Assembly (NCBI GenBank): GCA_034508935.3
Contig: CM067450.1
Coordinates: forward strand, 8,572,102 to 8,636,101
Length of the DNA: 64,000 bases
Direction: 5' to 3'
DNA from: Berghia stephanieae
Taxonomy: Eukaryota; Mollusca; Gastropoda; Nudibranchia; Aeolidiidae
A program made the position numbers and the translations under genes. Shown here one piece after another: positions 25,664 to 33,600 of this stretch. The notes below the pieces were generated by a model. The model was given only the letters and a program-made list of their open reading frames with translations. It was not told the origin of the DNA and searched no databases. The number at the start of each line of letters is the position of its first letter. The stretch's first letter is position 1.

Positions 25664-27640
25664 AAGTAAAACCTTTTTTTGGTGATAATCTCGGGATTTC
25701 AATGAATCTGGCTAAAATTGAGACCTCTTCTACATACCTCCATCACCATATGGCTTCCATAGGCAGCAAATGCACGAACTGCAAAAGGAATGAGTTTTCC
25801 AGAAGACTTGACTCTTGCTTCTTTAAAGAACATACACTCATGAACATCAAGATTAACTGGTGATATTTTTTCAAAAGACGAAACATACAAATAAATAGAA
25901 CTGAGTTAGTGATTCATTGTCCATGAAGTGTAAAACAAATTTTAAAAATCCTTGATAGGATTGTTTACAAAATTATAAACAAAGAACAATGTAGAAATCT
26001 TGATAATGTGCATCTGTGTTTTCGTGCGGTATTATCATATTGGCACTTGATTTTCTTGATTTATTCTTAGTTTTGTTAAACGGCATTCAAGTATTCTTGA
26101 AGATCAAAACAATGATAATACAGGACATGTCTTCTCTCAGGCACTGGTCCATGTATCGCACTTTTATGTACTCATGGGTCCCTTCACACCCCCTTTTTCT
26201 GTCATCTTGAAAATCCCAGAATAACGACACCCCTGGATAACGACATAATTTTCCAATCCCAGGCAATGACGTTATCCAAGGGTTGCAATGCATTATGCCA
26301 AAAGACAGTGTTCAATAGAAAAAATAAAGCTCAATGTGCATCTTGTATTTTATATCAATTTACTATTGCTATTCAAAATCTGTATAGTTTCAAAAAAAAA
26401 AAACATATAAATTTCCTCTAGCCACTCAGTCAATAAATAATCCAATAAAGTTAGATTAAAATAATAAAGATATAATACAAGAGCTTCCAATATAGTGCAA
26501 TACCTACTAAACGTGCTTAAAGTGCTTTACAAGGGATCCCAAGCTAATAACATTAATAACGATGAAATCCTGAGTTGTTCTGTAATTCCATTAAGATAAG
26601 ATTCTTAAGCTTAAATTATTTGGTTATGGTATAAAAATCACATGCACACACACACACACAAAACCTGTCTTAGTTCTCATATCATCCACTAAAGTGCTAA
26701 TTAGGTAGGTTTTAAGCAAACACTTAAGAATAGACAAAGAGACCACTTTTCACAAATACTCTGTGGGAAGGCATTCCACACAGACTGTCCAAAATGAGAA
26801 AAGGATCTCATTCCAGCTTTTGTACATGTGCTGGGGACAACTATGTGAACTCACTGGCCAAATGTAGGAGACAGGGTTTTGTATCTTTCAATTAGTTCCG
26901 AAAGGTAGGGAAGGGCAATCATAACACTAACTATGATTCCTATGAGGAGCTATTACTATTACACTTCTATTTTCAATTGAGGCAACACTGTTACCGGCCA
27001 CTTATCACTTTACACCTGAGTATGGGAAGAGAACTTGAGTAGAGAGCCTTTTCCAAGGACTCAACGTAGTGTCGCCTACAGCAGGACTCACACCAGGGAC
27101 TTACATATCTTAAGCCGGGTGTATACAGGTAAAGATCACAAAGCTGCAATATCAAGAAAACTTTTAAAAATATGTGCTGCTAAATGGTCTTGTGGGACAT
27201 TAGCCTTCGGACTGAAAGGTCCTGTTTTCCAGTCCGTTTTAGTCCTTGAGAAATACTTTTTACTCACATTCTCTCACTATACTAAGGTGTAAATTGAGTA
27301 CATGACTGTTTCTGTCTGAATAAAAAATTGTAACATCACCTAAAGGCTGATATATCTCTGACTCATCCTTTATGTTAAGTGATGCTGTTGACTTGTATAT
27401 TAATACTCATGTTTTTTTTTGAAATACTCATAAAATGAGATACTAAATACTAGATGTTAATCAAATTAACCTACCGGTTTTTAAACCATCTTTTAAGCTT
27501 ACAAAGGTGATTTCAGCAGTTGAATAAATTCGCTCTTCATCAAAGTTGACTACAAAATCCAGATGAATGTGCTTGGTTTTCACTTCCTTGAAATTTGAGC
27601 AGGTTGCTACATCAGTTACATTGTCAGAATGGAGAGCCAT
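4169..27640 (-). CDS. RNPEP: Aminopeptidase B (arginyl aminopeptidase), 14 coding exons
   Basis: M1-family zinc aminopeptidase that removes N-terminal Arg or Lys from peptides; in animals it is cytosolic and secreted. Seen: the 14 exons join in phase to 624 codons plus TAG (human RNPEP is 650). N-terminal beta domain is about residues 1-200, catalytic domain 200-430, LTA4H-like helical C-terminal domain about 450-624. GGMEN lies at 275-279, the zinc site HEISH at 302-306 with third ligand Glu325, and the catalytic Tyr391 in [23 protein letters not shown] and [20 protein letters not shown] are closer to RNPEP than to LTA4H as I recall them. The start [10 protein letters not shown] aligns with the vertebrate N-terminus, and no upstream in-frame ATG precedes a stop. 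Nothing looks broken. LTA4H is the main alternative, judged much less likely. Confidence 0.96.
4436..4521. repeat. Perfect 35 bp inverted repeat (hairpin)
   Basis: Arms 4436-4470 and 4487-4521 are exact reverse complements around a 16 base loop. It sits in the last RNPEP intron, about 115 bp from exon 14. It could be a foldback element remnant; no target duplication seen. Confidence 0.85.
5094..5621 (+). repeat. A-tailed short retroposon, family A
   Basis: Head ATCTCCCATAATGGGCTGGG, middle blocks as in the other copies, and a tail of (AAAT)n at 5600-5620. Lies in the intron between RNPEP exons 13 and 14. Confidence 0.8.
5707..5791 (-). CDS. RNPEP: RNPEP coding exon 13
   Basis: 85 bp, residues 547-574 plus one base: [13 protein letters not shown]...FLHSQ. 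It matches LRLRWGQIVLKND of the vertebrate enzyme. Acceptor TTTCAG, donor GTATCA. Confidence 0.93.
6369..6521 (-). CDS. RNPEP: RNPEP coding exon 12
   Basis: 153 bp, residues 496-546, with [20 protein letters not shown], matching WKTYQLVYFLDKILQKSPL. Acceptor CCATAG, donor GTGCGT. Confidence 0.93.
6795..7790 (-). mobile_element. Mariner-like DNA transposon relic
   Basis: On the minus strand, read in shifting frames, there are clear mariner transposase signatures: [14 protein letters not shown] near 7710, [10 protein letters not shown] near 7110, [20 protein letters not shown] near 7000 and [14 protein letters not shown] near 6850. These keep the family order (N-terminal helix-turn-helix, HDN-like catalytic block, PDLAPSD block, C-terminus). 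The frame is interrupted several times, so it is inactive. Intronic in RNPEP (between exons 11 and 12). Confidence 0.8.
8170..8302 (-). CDS. RNPEP: RNPEP coding exon 11
   Basis: 133 bp, residues 451-495. It contains [20 protein letters not shown], start of the C-terminal helical domain. Acceptor CCTAAG, donor GTGAAA. Confidence 0.93.
9189..9265 (-). CDS. RNPEP: RNPEP coding exon 10
   Basis: 77 bp, residues 426-450 plus two bases: [20 protein letters not shown] and on. It matches the SILADDFLDFYLEYFPELK segment. Acceptor ATCAG, donor GTATGT. Confidence 0.93.
9495..10085. repeat. Minisatellite, ~32 bp unit, with a higher-order block
   Basis: About 17 imperfect units of the form CATGATAAATGACAGGAGTA plus ATCACAAGAACC. 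Two copies of a longer variant block (GATTCCATCACGATGGATGA and on) at about 9610 and 9910 show unit-block duplication. Intronic in RNPEP. Confidence 0.85.
10659..11181 (+). repeat. A-tailed short retroposon, family A, with 10 bp TSD
   Basis: Bounded by AATCCTGGGT at 10649-10658 and 11182-11191. The head is CTCCCATAGTGGGACAGGGA and the tail is AAGCGCCGTAAAACCCTAAA followed by an A-rich run. It ends about 20 bp outside the donor of RNPEP exon 9. Confidence 0.9.
11211..11390 (-). CDS. RNPEP: RNPEP coding exon 9 (catalytic tyrosine)
   Basis: 180 bp, residues 366-425. It contains [15 protein letters not shown] with the proton-donor Tyr391, then [12 protein letters not shown]. Phase 0 at both ends, acceptor TTCTCAG, donor GTAAAA. 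Confidence 0.97.
12582..12862. repeat. 74 bp tandem repeat, about 3.8 copies
   Basis: The junction motif TCCTATAG ends units at 12652, 12726 and 12800. Units are almost identical, so the array is young. Intronic in RNPEP between exons 8 and 9. Confidence 0.92.
13024..13143 (-). CDS. RNPEP: RNPEP coding exon 8
   Basis: 120 bp, residues 326-365, beginning [10 protein letters not shown] and ending HVDQEGS. It aligns with GFTMYAQRRI of the vertebrate enzyme. Acceptor TAAAAG, donor GTAAGT. Confidence 0.94.
14459..14521 (-). CDS. RNPEP: RNPEP coding exon 7 (rest of zinc site)
   Basis: 63 bp, 21 codons (residues 305-325), [20 protein letters not shown] followed by Glu. It supplies His306 and the third zinc ligand Glu325. 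Flanked by AACAG and GTATTT. This micro-exon is shorter than the smallest ORFs usually scanned for. Confidence 0.95.
14930..15605 (+). mobile_element. LINE reverse-transcriptase fragment, split by a nested retroposon
   Basis: Plus-strand reading gives [10 protein letters not shown] before 15056 and, after the insertion, [20 protein letters not shown] then [13 protein letters not shown] up to about 15600. These are the classic SNLPFLSK and AFDTINHxxLLxxL motifs of Jockey/CR1-group RTs. It is only a piece of the RT and is out of frame in places. Confidence 0.8.
15069..15408 (-). mobile_element. Short retroposon family B, copy 1, 13 bp TSD
   Basis: 340 bp element with its A-tail on the minus strand (poly-T at 15067-15077). 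Flanked by AAATCTTATCTCT at 15056-15068 and 15409-15421. Inserted within the LINE RT above. Almost identical to 24916-25246. Confidence 0.92.
15590..16230 (-). mobile_element. LINE apurinic-type endonuclease fragment
   Basis: Open reading frame on the minus strand (15523-16227) with [44 protein letters not shown] and [10 protein letters not shown]. This is the pattern of LINE endonuclease domains (the LTETWL and GGGVxxYV blocks). It faces the RT fragment head-on at about 15600, so the two cannot be one simple insertion. It lies about 120 bp from RNPEP exon 6. Confidence 0.82.
16348..16560 (-). CDS. RNPEP: RNPEP coding exon 6 (GGMEN and first half of zinc motif)
   Basis: 213 bp, residues 234-304. 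It carries the exopeptidase motif GGMEN and ends in VVIHEI, the first three residues of HEISH. Acceptor CTCTCAG, donor GTAAGT. Confidence 0.97.
16638..17085. repeat. (ATT)n / (AAT)n microsatellite, ~450 bp
   Basis: Starts as ATT repeats, switches to AAT near 16805, with a short ATC run between. The long open frames across it are low-complexity artefacts. Confidence 0.95.
17281..17600 (+). repeat. SINE of family C with tRNA-like head
   Basis: The head has a box-B-like GGTTTGAGTCCC about 45 bases after a box-A-like TCTAGTGTGACA. The body runs to TGTTGGGGTCCCTTGTATAA, the reverse complement of the family C block seen at 3535 and 26490. Confidence 0.6.
18430..18606 (-). repeat. tRNA-headed SINE, family D, copy 1
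   Basis: The minus strand reads GTCCCGATAGCTCAGTAGG, then GATCGATCCCGGG: good box A and box B. The body matches 23318-23466. A poly-G run of about 20 bases splits the body. Confidence 0.75.
18730..18834 (-). CDS. RNPEP: RNPEP coding exon 5
   Basis: 105 bp, residues 199-233 ([20 protein letters not shown]...EPSML). Phase 0 at both ends, acceptor GGCTAG, donor GTGAGT. It matches IPSYLIALAIGDL of vertebrate aminopeptidase B. Confidence 0.95.
18929..19452 (-). repeat. A-tailed short retroposon, family A, with perfect 14 bp TSD
   Basis: Flanked by CAATTGGACATTGA at 18915-18928 and 19453-19466. 524 bp. The A-tail is on the minus strand (TTTGTTTTTAAGGGC at the left edge). Intronic in RNPEP between exons 4 and 5. 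Confidence 0.93.
19659..20136. mobile_element. Foldback MITE, ~478 bp
   Basis: Ends CAGACCTGCCTA and TAGGCAGGCCTG, inverted with one mismatch. A second inverted pair inside it includes TGACATAATCAGTTGGA near 19705 and TCCGACTGATTATGTCATTC near 20005. A related end (TAGGCAGGTCTG) appears at 54852-54863. No coding capacity. Confidence 0.65.
20609..20814 (-). CDS. RNPEP: RNPEP coding exon 4
   Basis: 206 bp, residues 130-198. It contains [20 protein letters not shown], the conserved substrate-side segment that includes the family's QGQA motif. The acceptor is CCACAG. The donor GTTGTA is weak, but the joint to [11 protein letters not shown] is exact by homology. Confidence 0.95.
20889..20960. repeat. 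(TA)n microsatellite
   Basis: About 36 TA units, just before the Penelope-like fragment. Confidence 0.97.
20961..21345 (+). mobile_element. 3' end of a Penelope-like retroelement
   Basis: An open frame of about 110 codons ends at the TGA at 21299-21301. It contains [33 protein letters not shown] and [11 protein letters not shown] know this pattern ((S/T)ELSxxIWxLKD, CxLCLxEK, RRKFLL) from the C-terminal tail of GIY-YIG Penelope-like elements. The 5' part, including the reverse transcriptase, is absent; the fragment begins at the microsatellite. Confidence 0.65.
21293..21338 (+). ncRNA. Hammerhead ribozyme motif (minimal type I)
   Basis: Stem I CAGTC (21293-21297) pairs with GACTG (21334-21338). 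Core CTGACGA is 21298-21304, stem II GGC/GCC is 21306-21308 with 21316-21318, GAAA is 21320-21323, a very short stem III C/G closes loop ATTAAT, and GTA (21331-21333) is the expected cleavage triplet. All conserved core bases are present. Penelope-like elements are known to carry hammerheads with tiny stem III. Activity is untested and stem II is only 3 bp. Confidence 0.6.
21438..21640. repeat. (AT)n, poly-C and A-rich low-complexity block
   Basis: (AT)n to about 21507, then a short (CA)n, C runs and a 90 bp A-rich stretch. Open frames here are artefacts. Confidence 0.9.
21775..21895 (+). repeat. Second copy of the 1671 SINE, head partly lost
   Basis: Shares the box B neighbourhood (CCCCAGTCAA) and the following T-rich body, including TTTGTCTGGCAC, with 1720-1815. 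The first half of the tRNA-like head is missing. Confidence 0.65.
22215..22325 (-). repeat. Family C repeat fragment
   Basis: AAATGTACTCAAACG, TTACAAGGGGTCC and ACACTTAACATGTAGGA match 63520-63590 and, more loosely, 3550-3640. Confidence 0.6.
22582..22684 (-). CDS. RNPEP: RNPEP coding exon 3
   Basis: 103 bp, residues 96-129 plus one base. It contains [13 protein letters not shown], which matches the GPGVCWLAPEQT segment of aminopeptidase B. The acceptor is TTATCAG and the donor GTATGG. Confidence 0.93.
23318..23468 (-). repeat. tRNA-headed SINE, family D, copy 2
   Basis: The minus strand has GATAGCTCAGTTGGTAGAAC (box A) and a decayed box B. The body blocks AGATCTAACAGACCCAGCTA and GCTGGGTGGACAAGGGGGCA correspond to copy 1. 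Confidence 0.75.
24150..24462. repeat. (AAT)n followed by (GAT)n microsatellite
   Basis: AAT repeats to about 24328, then GAT repeats. It ends directly at the hairpin-like GCACCTCCA element. The His, Asp or Ile repeat frames are not genes. Confidence 0.95.
24462..24520. repeat. Short palindromic repeat (GCACCTCC type)
   Basis: GCACCTCCACTGGAGGTG followed by an AAAACGCACC...TTTTATGCACCTCC segment. Related pieces lie at 25460-25512 and 51902-52060, two of them next to microsatellites. Confidence 0.55.
24835..24903 (-). repeat. tRNA-like sequence (SINE head or tRNA pseudogene)
   Basis: The minus strand starts GGCTCTGTAGCGCAGTGGAC (box A) and has GGGTTCGATTCCC (box B). The acceptor stem does not close well, so it is not called as a functional tRNA. 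Family B copy 2 inserted at its 5' edge. Confidence 0.6.
24916..25246 (-). mobile_element. Short retroposon family B, copy 2, perfect 14 bp TSD
   Basis: Flanked by GCCACCTGACTGTT at 24902-24915 and 25247-25260. About 331 bp, differing from copy 1 at only a handful of positions. A-tail on the minus strand. No coding frame of its own. Confidence 0.94.
25518..25662. repeat. (AAT)n / (GAT)n microsatellite
   Basis: Compound trinucleotide array about 75 bp outside RNPEP exon 2. Confidence 0.95.
25738..25856 (-). CDS. RNPEP: RNPEP coding exon 2
   Basis: 119 bp, residues 56-95 (VNLDVHEC...GSHMVME). The acceptor is CACCAG and the donor GTATGT. Phase 1 in, phase 0 out. This region is poorly conserved across the family, so the call rests on phase and splice sites. 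Confidence 0.88.
26000..26295 (+). repeat. Dispersed repeat family E, copy 1
   Basis: Shares ATTATCATATTGGCA, CTCTCAGGCAC, CGACATAATTTTCCA and AGGGTTGCA-like blocks in the same order with 50660-50975. About 300 bp. Class unknown. Confidence 0.7.
26490..27130 (-). repeat. Dispersed repeat family C, longest copy
   Basis: Starts at GTGCTTTACAAGGGATCCC and runs to the CCAAGGACTC...GGACTTACAT block. The middle, with GGAAGGCATTCCACACAGAC, looks like part of a longer dispersed repeat. It forms an inverted neighbour pair with 27180-27400. Confidence 0.6.
27180..27400 (+). repeat. Family C repeat, opposite orientation
   Basis: Shares CTCACATTCTCTCAC and GGTGTAAATTGAGTAC with 17400-17445. It ends about 75 bp outside RNPEP exon 1. 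Confidence 0.6.
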
Positions 27641-27655
27641 AGTGAACGTCTTTAC
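27475..27655 (-). CDS. RNPEP: RNPEP coding exon 1 (ATG at 27640)
   Basis: Codes residues 1-55 plus one base. It contains the start codon and the first beta strands ([19 protein letters not shown]), which match the M1 N-terminal domain. The donor is GTAGGT. Coding part is 27475-27640; the 15 bases before ATG follow a possible acceptor at 27656. Confidence 0.92.
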
Positions 27656-27714
27656 CTGTAAGAATATCAAATAATGTTACTTTGCCAGAAAGGAGAAAGC
27701 TCTGATCATAATGA

Positions 27715-28100
27715 TTAATGGCACGGCACATTCTATTTTGGCGTTTTAGAGCAATTAGAAATTAGAAGTATTACTATAAATAACAGTGAGGTGCATTTGC
27801 CTAATCAAGTTAGGAATCTGGGGGTCATTTTCTATGAAAATCTATCCATGTCATCCCATGTAAATAATCTCTGAAAATCTTTGAGTTTTGAAATCAAAAA
27901 AATATTCCTTGTCAGAAAGTTTTTAACTGAAAATGTCACCAAAAAATTAATGGTTTCTTTGGTATTATCAAAACTTATTGATTGCAATTCCCTTTTTTCA
28001 GGTCTCCTACTGAATTTAACTGATAAATTACAACGGGTACAAAATTCAACAGTCTGCATAATATATATAAAAAAAAGAAAATTAACTAGAGGCCACCAGG
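27715..28100 (+). mobile_element. LINE reverse-transcriptase C-terminal fragment
   Basis: Plus strand: NLGVIFYENLSMSSHVNN, IFLVRKFLTENVTKKLMVSL and LINLTDKLQRVQNSTV-type motifs (here LLNLTDKLQRVQNSTVCIIY). This is the thumb region of Jockey/CR1-group RTs. Truncated at the right by a family A insertion. Confidence 0.8.
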
Positions 28101-28106
28101 CAAATT

Positions 28107-28641
28107 TGTTTTGTTTTGTTTGTTTTTAAGGGTTTTACGGCGCTTGCAACACATTTAGGTTATATCAGCGCCAGTAAAAAGGAAGAAAATGGGATAGTAA
28201 AAAGTTCTGGAATTACAATTAAAGCACCCAAGAAAAAGTAAGACAAAAGGGGGAACTAGGAACAAATAGGGATCAGATGTAGAATCCAAGAGCATACCAC
28301 CAATGTACTTAGTTTGAGATCACCTATAAGTCTCATCCGGACACAAGCACAACACCCAACAAAGAGGAAAACACTCAAATGCTTACATTACACATTAAAA
28401 ATAAATATAATGATACATAACAGAGAGATGATTTACAAGGAAAAAATATCATCTCCCAAAACAATAACTATGCATTCGACTGTTTCCCTCCCAGCCAGGA
28501 CTCCGAACAGGGCCAGGACAAAACTAAGTAATCTCATTCCAAGACAAAGACAGAAAGCATGTTGGAAAATAGATATAAGGGGATAGAAGGCACAGTATGT
28601 ACCTCCCTGCCCACTATGGGAGGTCAGGCTCCCTACCCAGG
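28107..28641 (-). repeat. A-tailed short retroposon, family A, with 10 bp TSD
   Basis: Flanked by CAGGCAAATT at 28097-28106 and 28642-28651. 535 bp, full length. Inserted in the LINE fragment on its left. Confidence 0.92.
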
Positions 28642-29170
28642 CAGGCAAATTAAAAAAAAAAAAAGCCTGAAAAATTGCACGAATGTGTGACTCATACTGT
28701 AAGGCTTCAAAGTATCGACGTGGAATACTGTTATAGTATAGCATAGTGGACAAAAAATAAAAGTTAGCAATAATCTTTTTTTTTTGCATTATTTTTCGAC
28801 ATATCGACTTAAAACTGATATTGAATCAAAGCTCCATTTGAACAGAAAAAAAGAGGTTTTTAAATTTTGAAAATCCATCAATAATTTCAGAAATTATGGA
28901 TTTTTTTTTCCGGTCACAATATTTTGTATAACCCTTATATAGGGATTTCTTTCTAAAAAATTGTACCTGATCTTGGTTGAATTTTAATGAAATTGCGCCA
29001 TAACTTTAGCATCAACCAAGATAAATCGACGAAACTTGGCTTTCCTGTACATTAAAAAATAAATCTAAGTCTATTTCTGTGGTCAAATATGCGATATCTT
29101 GATAATTTTCAGATATGCTTGAAAGTAAAAGTTGTTGATGTTGTGAAAAATAATGACAGAATTCACCAGA

Positions 29171-29189
29171 GAGAGAGAAAAAAAAAAAA

Positions 29190-29254
<65 letters not shown>

Positions 29255-29296
29255 AGAGAGGGGGAGAAAGAGAGAGAGAGAAAGAGAGAGAGGGAA

Positions 29297-29354
<58 letters not shown>

Positions 29355-29368
29355 AGGGGAGAGATAGA
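29171..29368. repeat. (GA)n microsatellite
   Basis: About 200 bp of GA with scattered G and A runs. Arg-Glu or Ser-Leu frames across it are artefacts. Confidence 0.96.
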
Positions 29369-29789
29369 GGCTAACTGCAAAGCCAATACAAAATAATAAT
29401 CTGCCCATATAAGTATAGACGTCTAAGTCCAATTCTTAGAAACCTGGCGAGGTGGTAAAGATAGATATGACTTCAGTTTTCAAACTTCTCTTATTTGAAC
29501 GCCTCATTGACTTGCTAGACTGGTTCAAATTCCTGGGAAATATAACGTTCCGCTTAGTTTGGCAGGTAAAACTGGTCTGTCCCTACCTGATATTATATGG
29601 AGACTTATCGGGTCGTGGTGTCGAGGGTAAAAGACAAAACAGCCTTATCTTTTTATGGCCCTTTTTTTTTTTTTTTTTTTTTTTTGGTGAAATTCAAATG
29701 ACGTGTGTCTACACTGTATTTTATCTAGGGAATTATGGTTTAATGTATTTTCTAATGAATATACTTTTATATATTGGTGGTTCATCAAT

Positions 29790-30262
29790 TCCAGTTTCCT
29801 TAGACACAGCGAAACAAATAATCAAAACAAATAAGAGAGAAGAATGGATGAACAGTTGGGCAATGAGCACCACGGGTAGATGTATGTTTTCCCATATGAC
29901 CACTCCTGTAAAGACTGATTGCCTAAATAAGCTCAGAAGACACCAGCAAAGCATCATCTTTCAACTAAGAACACAACACATACCGCTCAACAACCATTTA
30001 AGCAAAATTACAAAGACACATCCCCTTCCTGCCCCCTATGTCAACACCCAATGAAACAGTAACACACCACTTGCTTGAATGTCAACCTCTTGAAGACCTG
30101 AGATGCACATTCCTCCCACCAAATCCAAGCATCAGTAACACACTTTATAGTCACCTGGAACAACTACAAAAGACATCTAACTTCTACGTCATGGCACAAG
30201 ACCGAAGGGCTAGAGCTCAGGTGGTCGCTGGTTCGGATAAGTAAGTAAGTAAGTATATATTG
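29790..30262 (+). mobile_element. LINE ORF2 C-terminal fragment with (TAAG)n end
   Basis: Reads IIKTNKREEWMNSWAMSTTG, LRRHQQSIIFQLRTQHIPLN, then after one frameshift near 30030 ETVTHHLLECQPLEDLR and LYSHLEQLQKTSNFYVMAQD. The QLRTxHxPLNxHL and HxLxECxxL blocks mark the zinc-knuckle-like C-terminal tail of a LINE protein. The stop is followed by TAAGTAAGTAAGTAAG at 30238-30256, a simple-repeat 3' end. A poly-T run at 29661-29685 lies upstream. Confidence 0.8.
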
Positions 30263-31419
30263 GTGGTTAAAAAAAAAACCCAGATAGATACCTTTTTTAA
30301 ACGGGTGTAAAATTTGAACTGCATAAAAACGAAATATTTTATATTTTAATTAAAAATTCCAGGCTTTTTTACACAAAAAGTAAAAAGGTGGCAATGATCT
30401 TCAATGTTTGAGGAAGAGAACATATTAAAAAATTTGACGTTTTAATGACTAGCTTTTCATAAATCTTAAACAACGCAATGTCAGTGTCAGAGAATCGGAT
30501 TTCTAAAAATACTTTAAGATTGATAACATCAGTAAAATAAATCAATACAGGATATATTTATTCGTAAAACAAAAGTTTGTTATTTCTTATCTGATAAGAA
30601 AAATAATTTAAAACTCTTAAGTAGGTGCTTATTTTTACAAACTTTATTGTTGCAAAATATCCTGTTCAACTTGCGCCTTTAGGATTGCAGAATGTAAAAC
30701 AAAAGCAGTAATTTTTCACTAAAAACAATAATACTTCACAAAAAATCTAGACACTCAGGACAAATGATGACGAAAGTAAACAATATTATTGTTTTTGGTA
30801 GCCAAGGAAATCTGGACCAACAATGCATTGTTTTAAATGGTGTGTAAAATACTAGGAAATTGAAAAGTAACACACGAAAGGGTTTAATTAGCTTACATCT
30901 TTTCCTCCCTGCTCCCCTCTTCTCTGGGTCCTTTTGATTTATCGTAGTATTTTAGGTTTTTATTGACACATTCACTTTAAAATTTTGAATTTCTTTTCTA
31001 CATGCCAGATTTGACAAGATCACTATTTCTTTGGGGAAAACATTTCACACAAAGATCATATTGATCACACATAGCGTTGATCTCACAGTCCCACTAAATT
31101 GTGTATTTGGATGGGTATCTTCAGAGTGATTACTCGCCATCTTACAACAGAAAATTATGTAGGCATCTAATACAATAATAGAACTTTATTGTCCAAGGAA
31201 ATGGAAGTTCATTTATGTTAACATTGATGCCAATATAAAATAATGTTATGGTAAAATGGACATACACACCCCACACTCAAGCAGGCTAATAACACATTCA
31301 TATACAACCACACGCACGTACAATTGACTCTTGAATATCACTCATCAATCAGGTGGTAACAAACATTACTTTGCAGAGAAGCAGACATGAAGAGATCATA
31401 ACAAAATGACAACAGGAAC

Positions 31420-31570
31420 AGTTATGATTATGATGCTGATAATGATGATGAAGATGTATATGATGACGATGATGATGATGCTGGTGATGTAGGTGATGAT
31501 GATGACGATGATGGTGAGGATAATGATGATGATGACGATGATGATGAGAATAAATGATGATGATGATGAC
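31420..31570. repeat. Imperfect (GAT)n microsatellite
   Basis: GAT-rich run with many substitutions, in the proposed first intron of RNPEP. Confidence 0.85.
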
Positions 31571-32244
31571 ACATATTCCAATCAATTCTGACAAAATGCT
31601 TTTATGTTTATCAATCATGCTTATTAACATTAATTCTTGGTCTCTGAGGGGAGGGGAAGCATGTTTTGTGACTGTTTAAACCAAAACTGTTATCATCAAT
31701 TTAACAGTTTAATTTTTAATGGATATATTTATGCAAAAACCTCCCTTTTCAAAATATTGTGCTAAGAATAATCAGACACATACATGGGCTGAGAAAATTG
31801 GTTCCATATTTTACCTTTTTTTTCTATTTATTTGAAGTGATACTTAGACTTAGTTGTTTTTGAAAGACAAAAGCATCTCATCTCCGAGTAACAAGCAAAT
31901 TTATTACATTAAATTTCACACTCTACATATTGGAATAACTCACAATCCATAGGTCATGTTATGCTGAAGGTATTCAAACTATCAAAAATAAGTAAACATT
32001 GACAATTTAGTGATTTATGATCAAGAAGCTTGTCTCTCTGTCTGTATGTGTGTTCAGAGGGAGGAGGGGGGTCAAGAAGTGACTATTTCTCAGAACTCTC
32101 TGGGAACTCTATTTCTCCAAACAGTTTCCTGTTTCCGTTCTCGAGATTTTTTGGTTACTCATTTGCGAGAGTTTGGTGACATCTTTTATTATTCTGCCAT
32201 TTCTACGAGGACCGGGAGGAAGCATGCTCTAGAGCTAGATAATA

Positions 32245-33040
32245 CCCTCCCCCCCCCCCCTAAAATAAACAATATTTTTTAAACAAAGAGAAAATTGAAG
32301 AATGAAAAAAGATATTAAAATGAAAATGAAACAAAAAAGAAAAGAAATATAATTTTTGTGTTGGACAGTTGTCAACTTGCAATCTCTCCTCTGTTTTTTA
32401 ACAACAAAAAAAAAAAAAAAAAAAAAAAAGACAATCAAACAAACAAACAAAAAAATACCATAAATAAAGATGAAGAAAAAAAAACTGGGCCCCTCAACAT
32501 AAAGGCTATTCGGATTGGAGTCTGTATAACCATAACCTTATTTTACTGAGCAATCGGGAAAATAGAGTTGAGCATTGTTTTGCAGAGCATACAAAAATTT
32601 GAATTAGAGTTCAAATTTATTTCCCCTAGCATGTGGAGGAATTGTTTTTAGCCAGACAATTTTATGAGTAGTCCTTGAACCCCCCCCCCCCCCCCCCCCC
32701 CCAAGAGAAAATTGAAGAATGGGGGGAAAAAATGAAAACTGAAACAAACAAAAAAAAAACAAAAAAACAACAACATAAAATTAAAATAATTTTGGTGTTG
32801 GACAACTGACAACTTGCAATCTCTCCTCTGTCTTTTCTTAACAATAACAAAAACAAATAAACAATAAATAAAGAAGAAGAAAAGACTCGCCTCCTCAACT
32901 TAAAGGCTATTTGGTATTCGGATTGGAGTCTGTGTAACTATAGCAATTATTTTACGGAGTATTCGGGAAAATAGAGTTCATCAATATTTTGCTGAACATT
33001 CGAGAATTTGAATTAGAATAGTGTTCAAGTTTACTTCATC
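32245..33040. repeat. Local tandem duplication, ~400 bp unit
   Basis: Units about 32245-32640 and 32680-33040. Each has a C run, GAGAAAATTGAAGAATG, GTTGGACA...CAACTTGCAATCTCTCC, an A-rich run, AAAGGCTATT...CGGATTGGAGTCTGT and GGGAAAATAGAGTT in the same order. Divergence is moderate. Confidence 0.85.
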
Positions 33041-33600
33041 GAACTTTCTGAGACATAGAATTCCATTATATTTTTCCAAACGTTTGGAGAAATAGAGTTA
33101 ATTTTCCCGAATGTTCTGAGAAATAGAGTTCAAGTTTATTTTCCTGAACGTTTGGAGAAATAGTGCCAGCCTAAAAGTAAATCTTAAAAAAAAAAAAAAT
33201 AGGGATGATTTTCTAAGAGAGCTCAATAGAAACATACTTATATTTTGCATGTTTTCATTTTTGACTAGTGGACATTTGCGATGATTTTCAATTGTTAATT
33301 ACACTCAATCTAATCTAGTGCGATAGATCGGTTGGAGACGACATGAAAGTTGGTTTGAGACATGAATTGCAATATCCCCCTTGTATTTACTATCTTGGGT
33401 TTTTATATAATTTGTGCCAGCTCTCTGTTTAAACTTCATGTTGTTGGGAAGTTGAAACTTTGTCTTTGACTTCGTCTGACTTTTGTTGATGAATCAACAG
33501 CAATGATCAACATCCAAGTTGTAGACGTCTAACTCTAACAACAGGCACAATGTAACTGTAACAGTAACAGACATCAAATAGCTCTTTCTGAACCAAAACT

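Noticed and set aside
4169-27640. Leukotriene A4 hydrolase instead of aminopeptidase B
   Set aside because: The blocks around GGMEN, the Tyr391 region and the C-terminus follow aminopeptidase B more closely than LTA4H as I recall both.
29012-29432. Arg-Glu and Ser-Leu repeat frames
   Set aside because: GA microsatellite.
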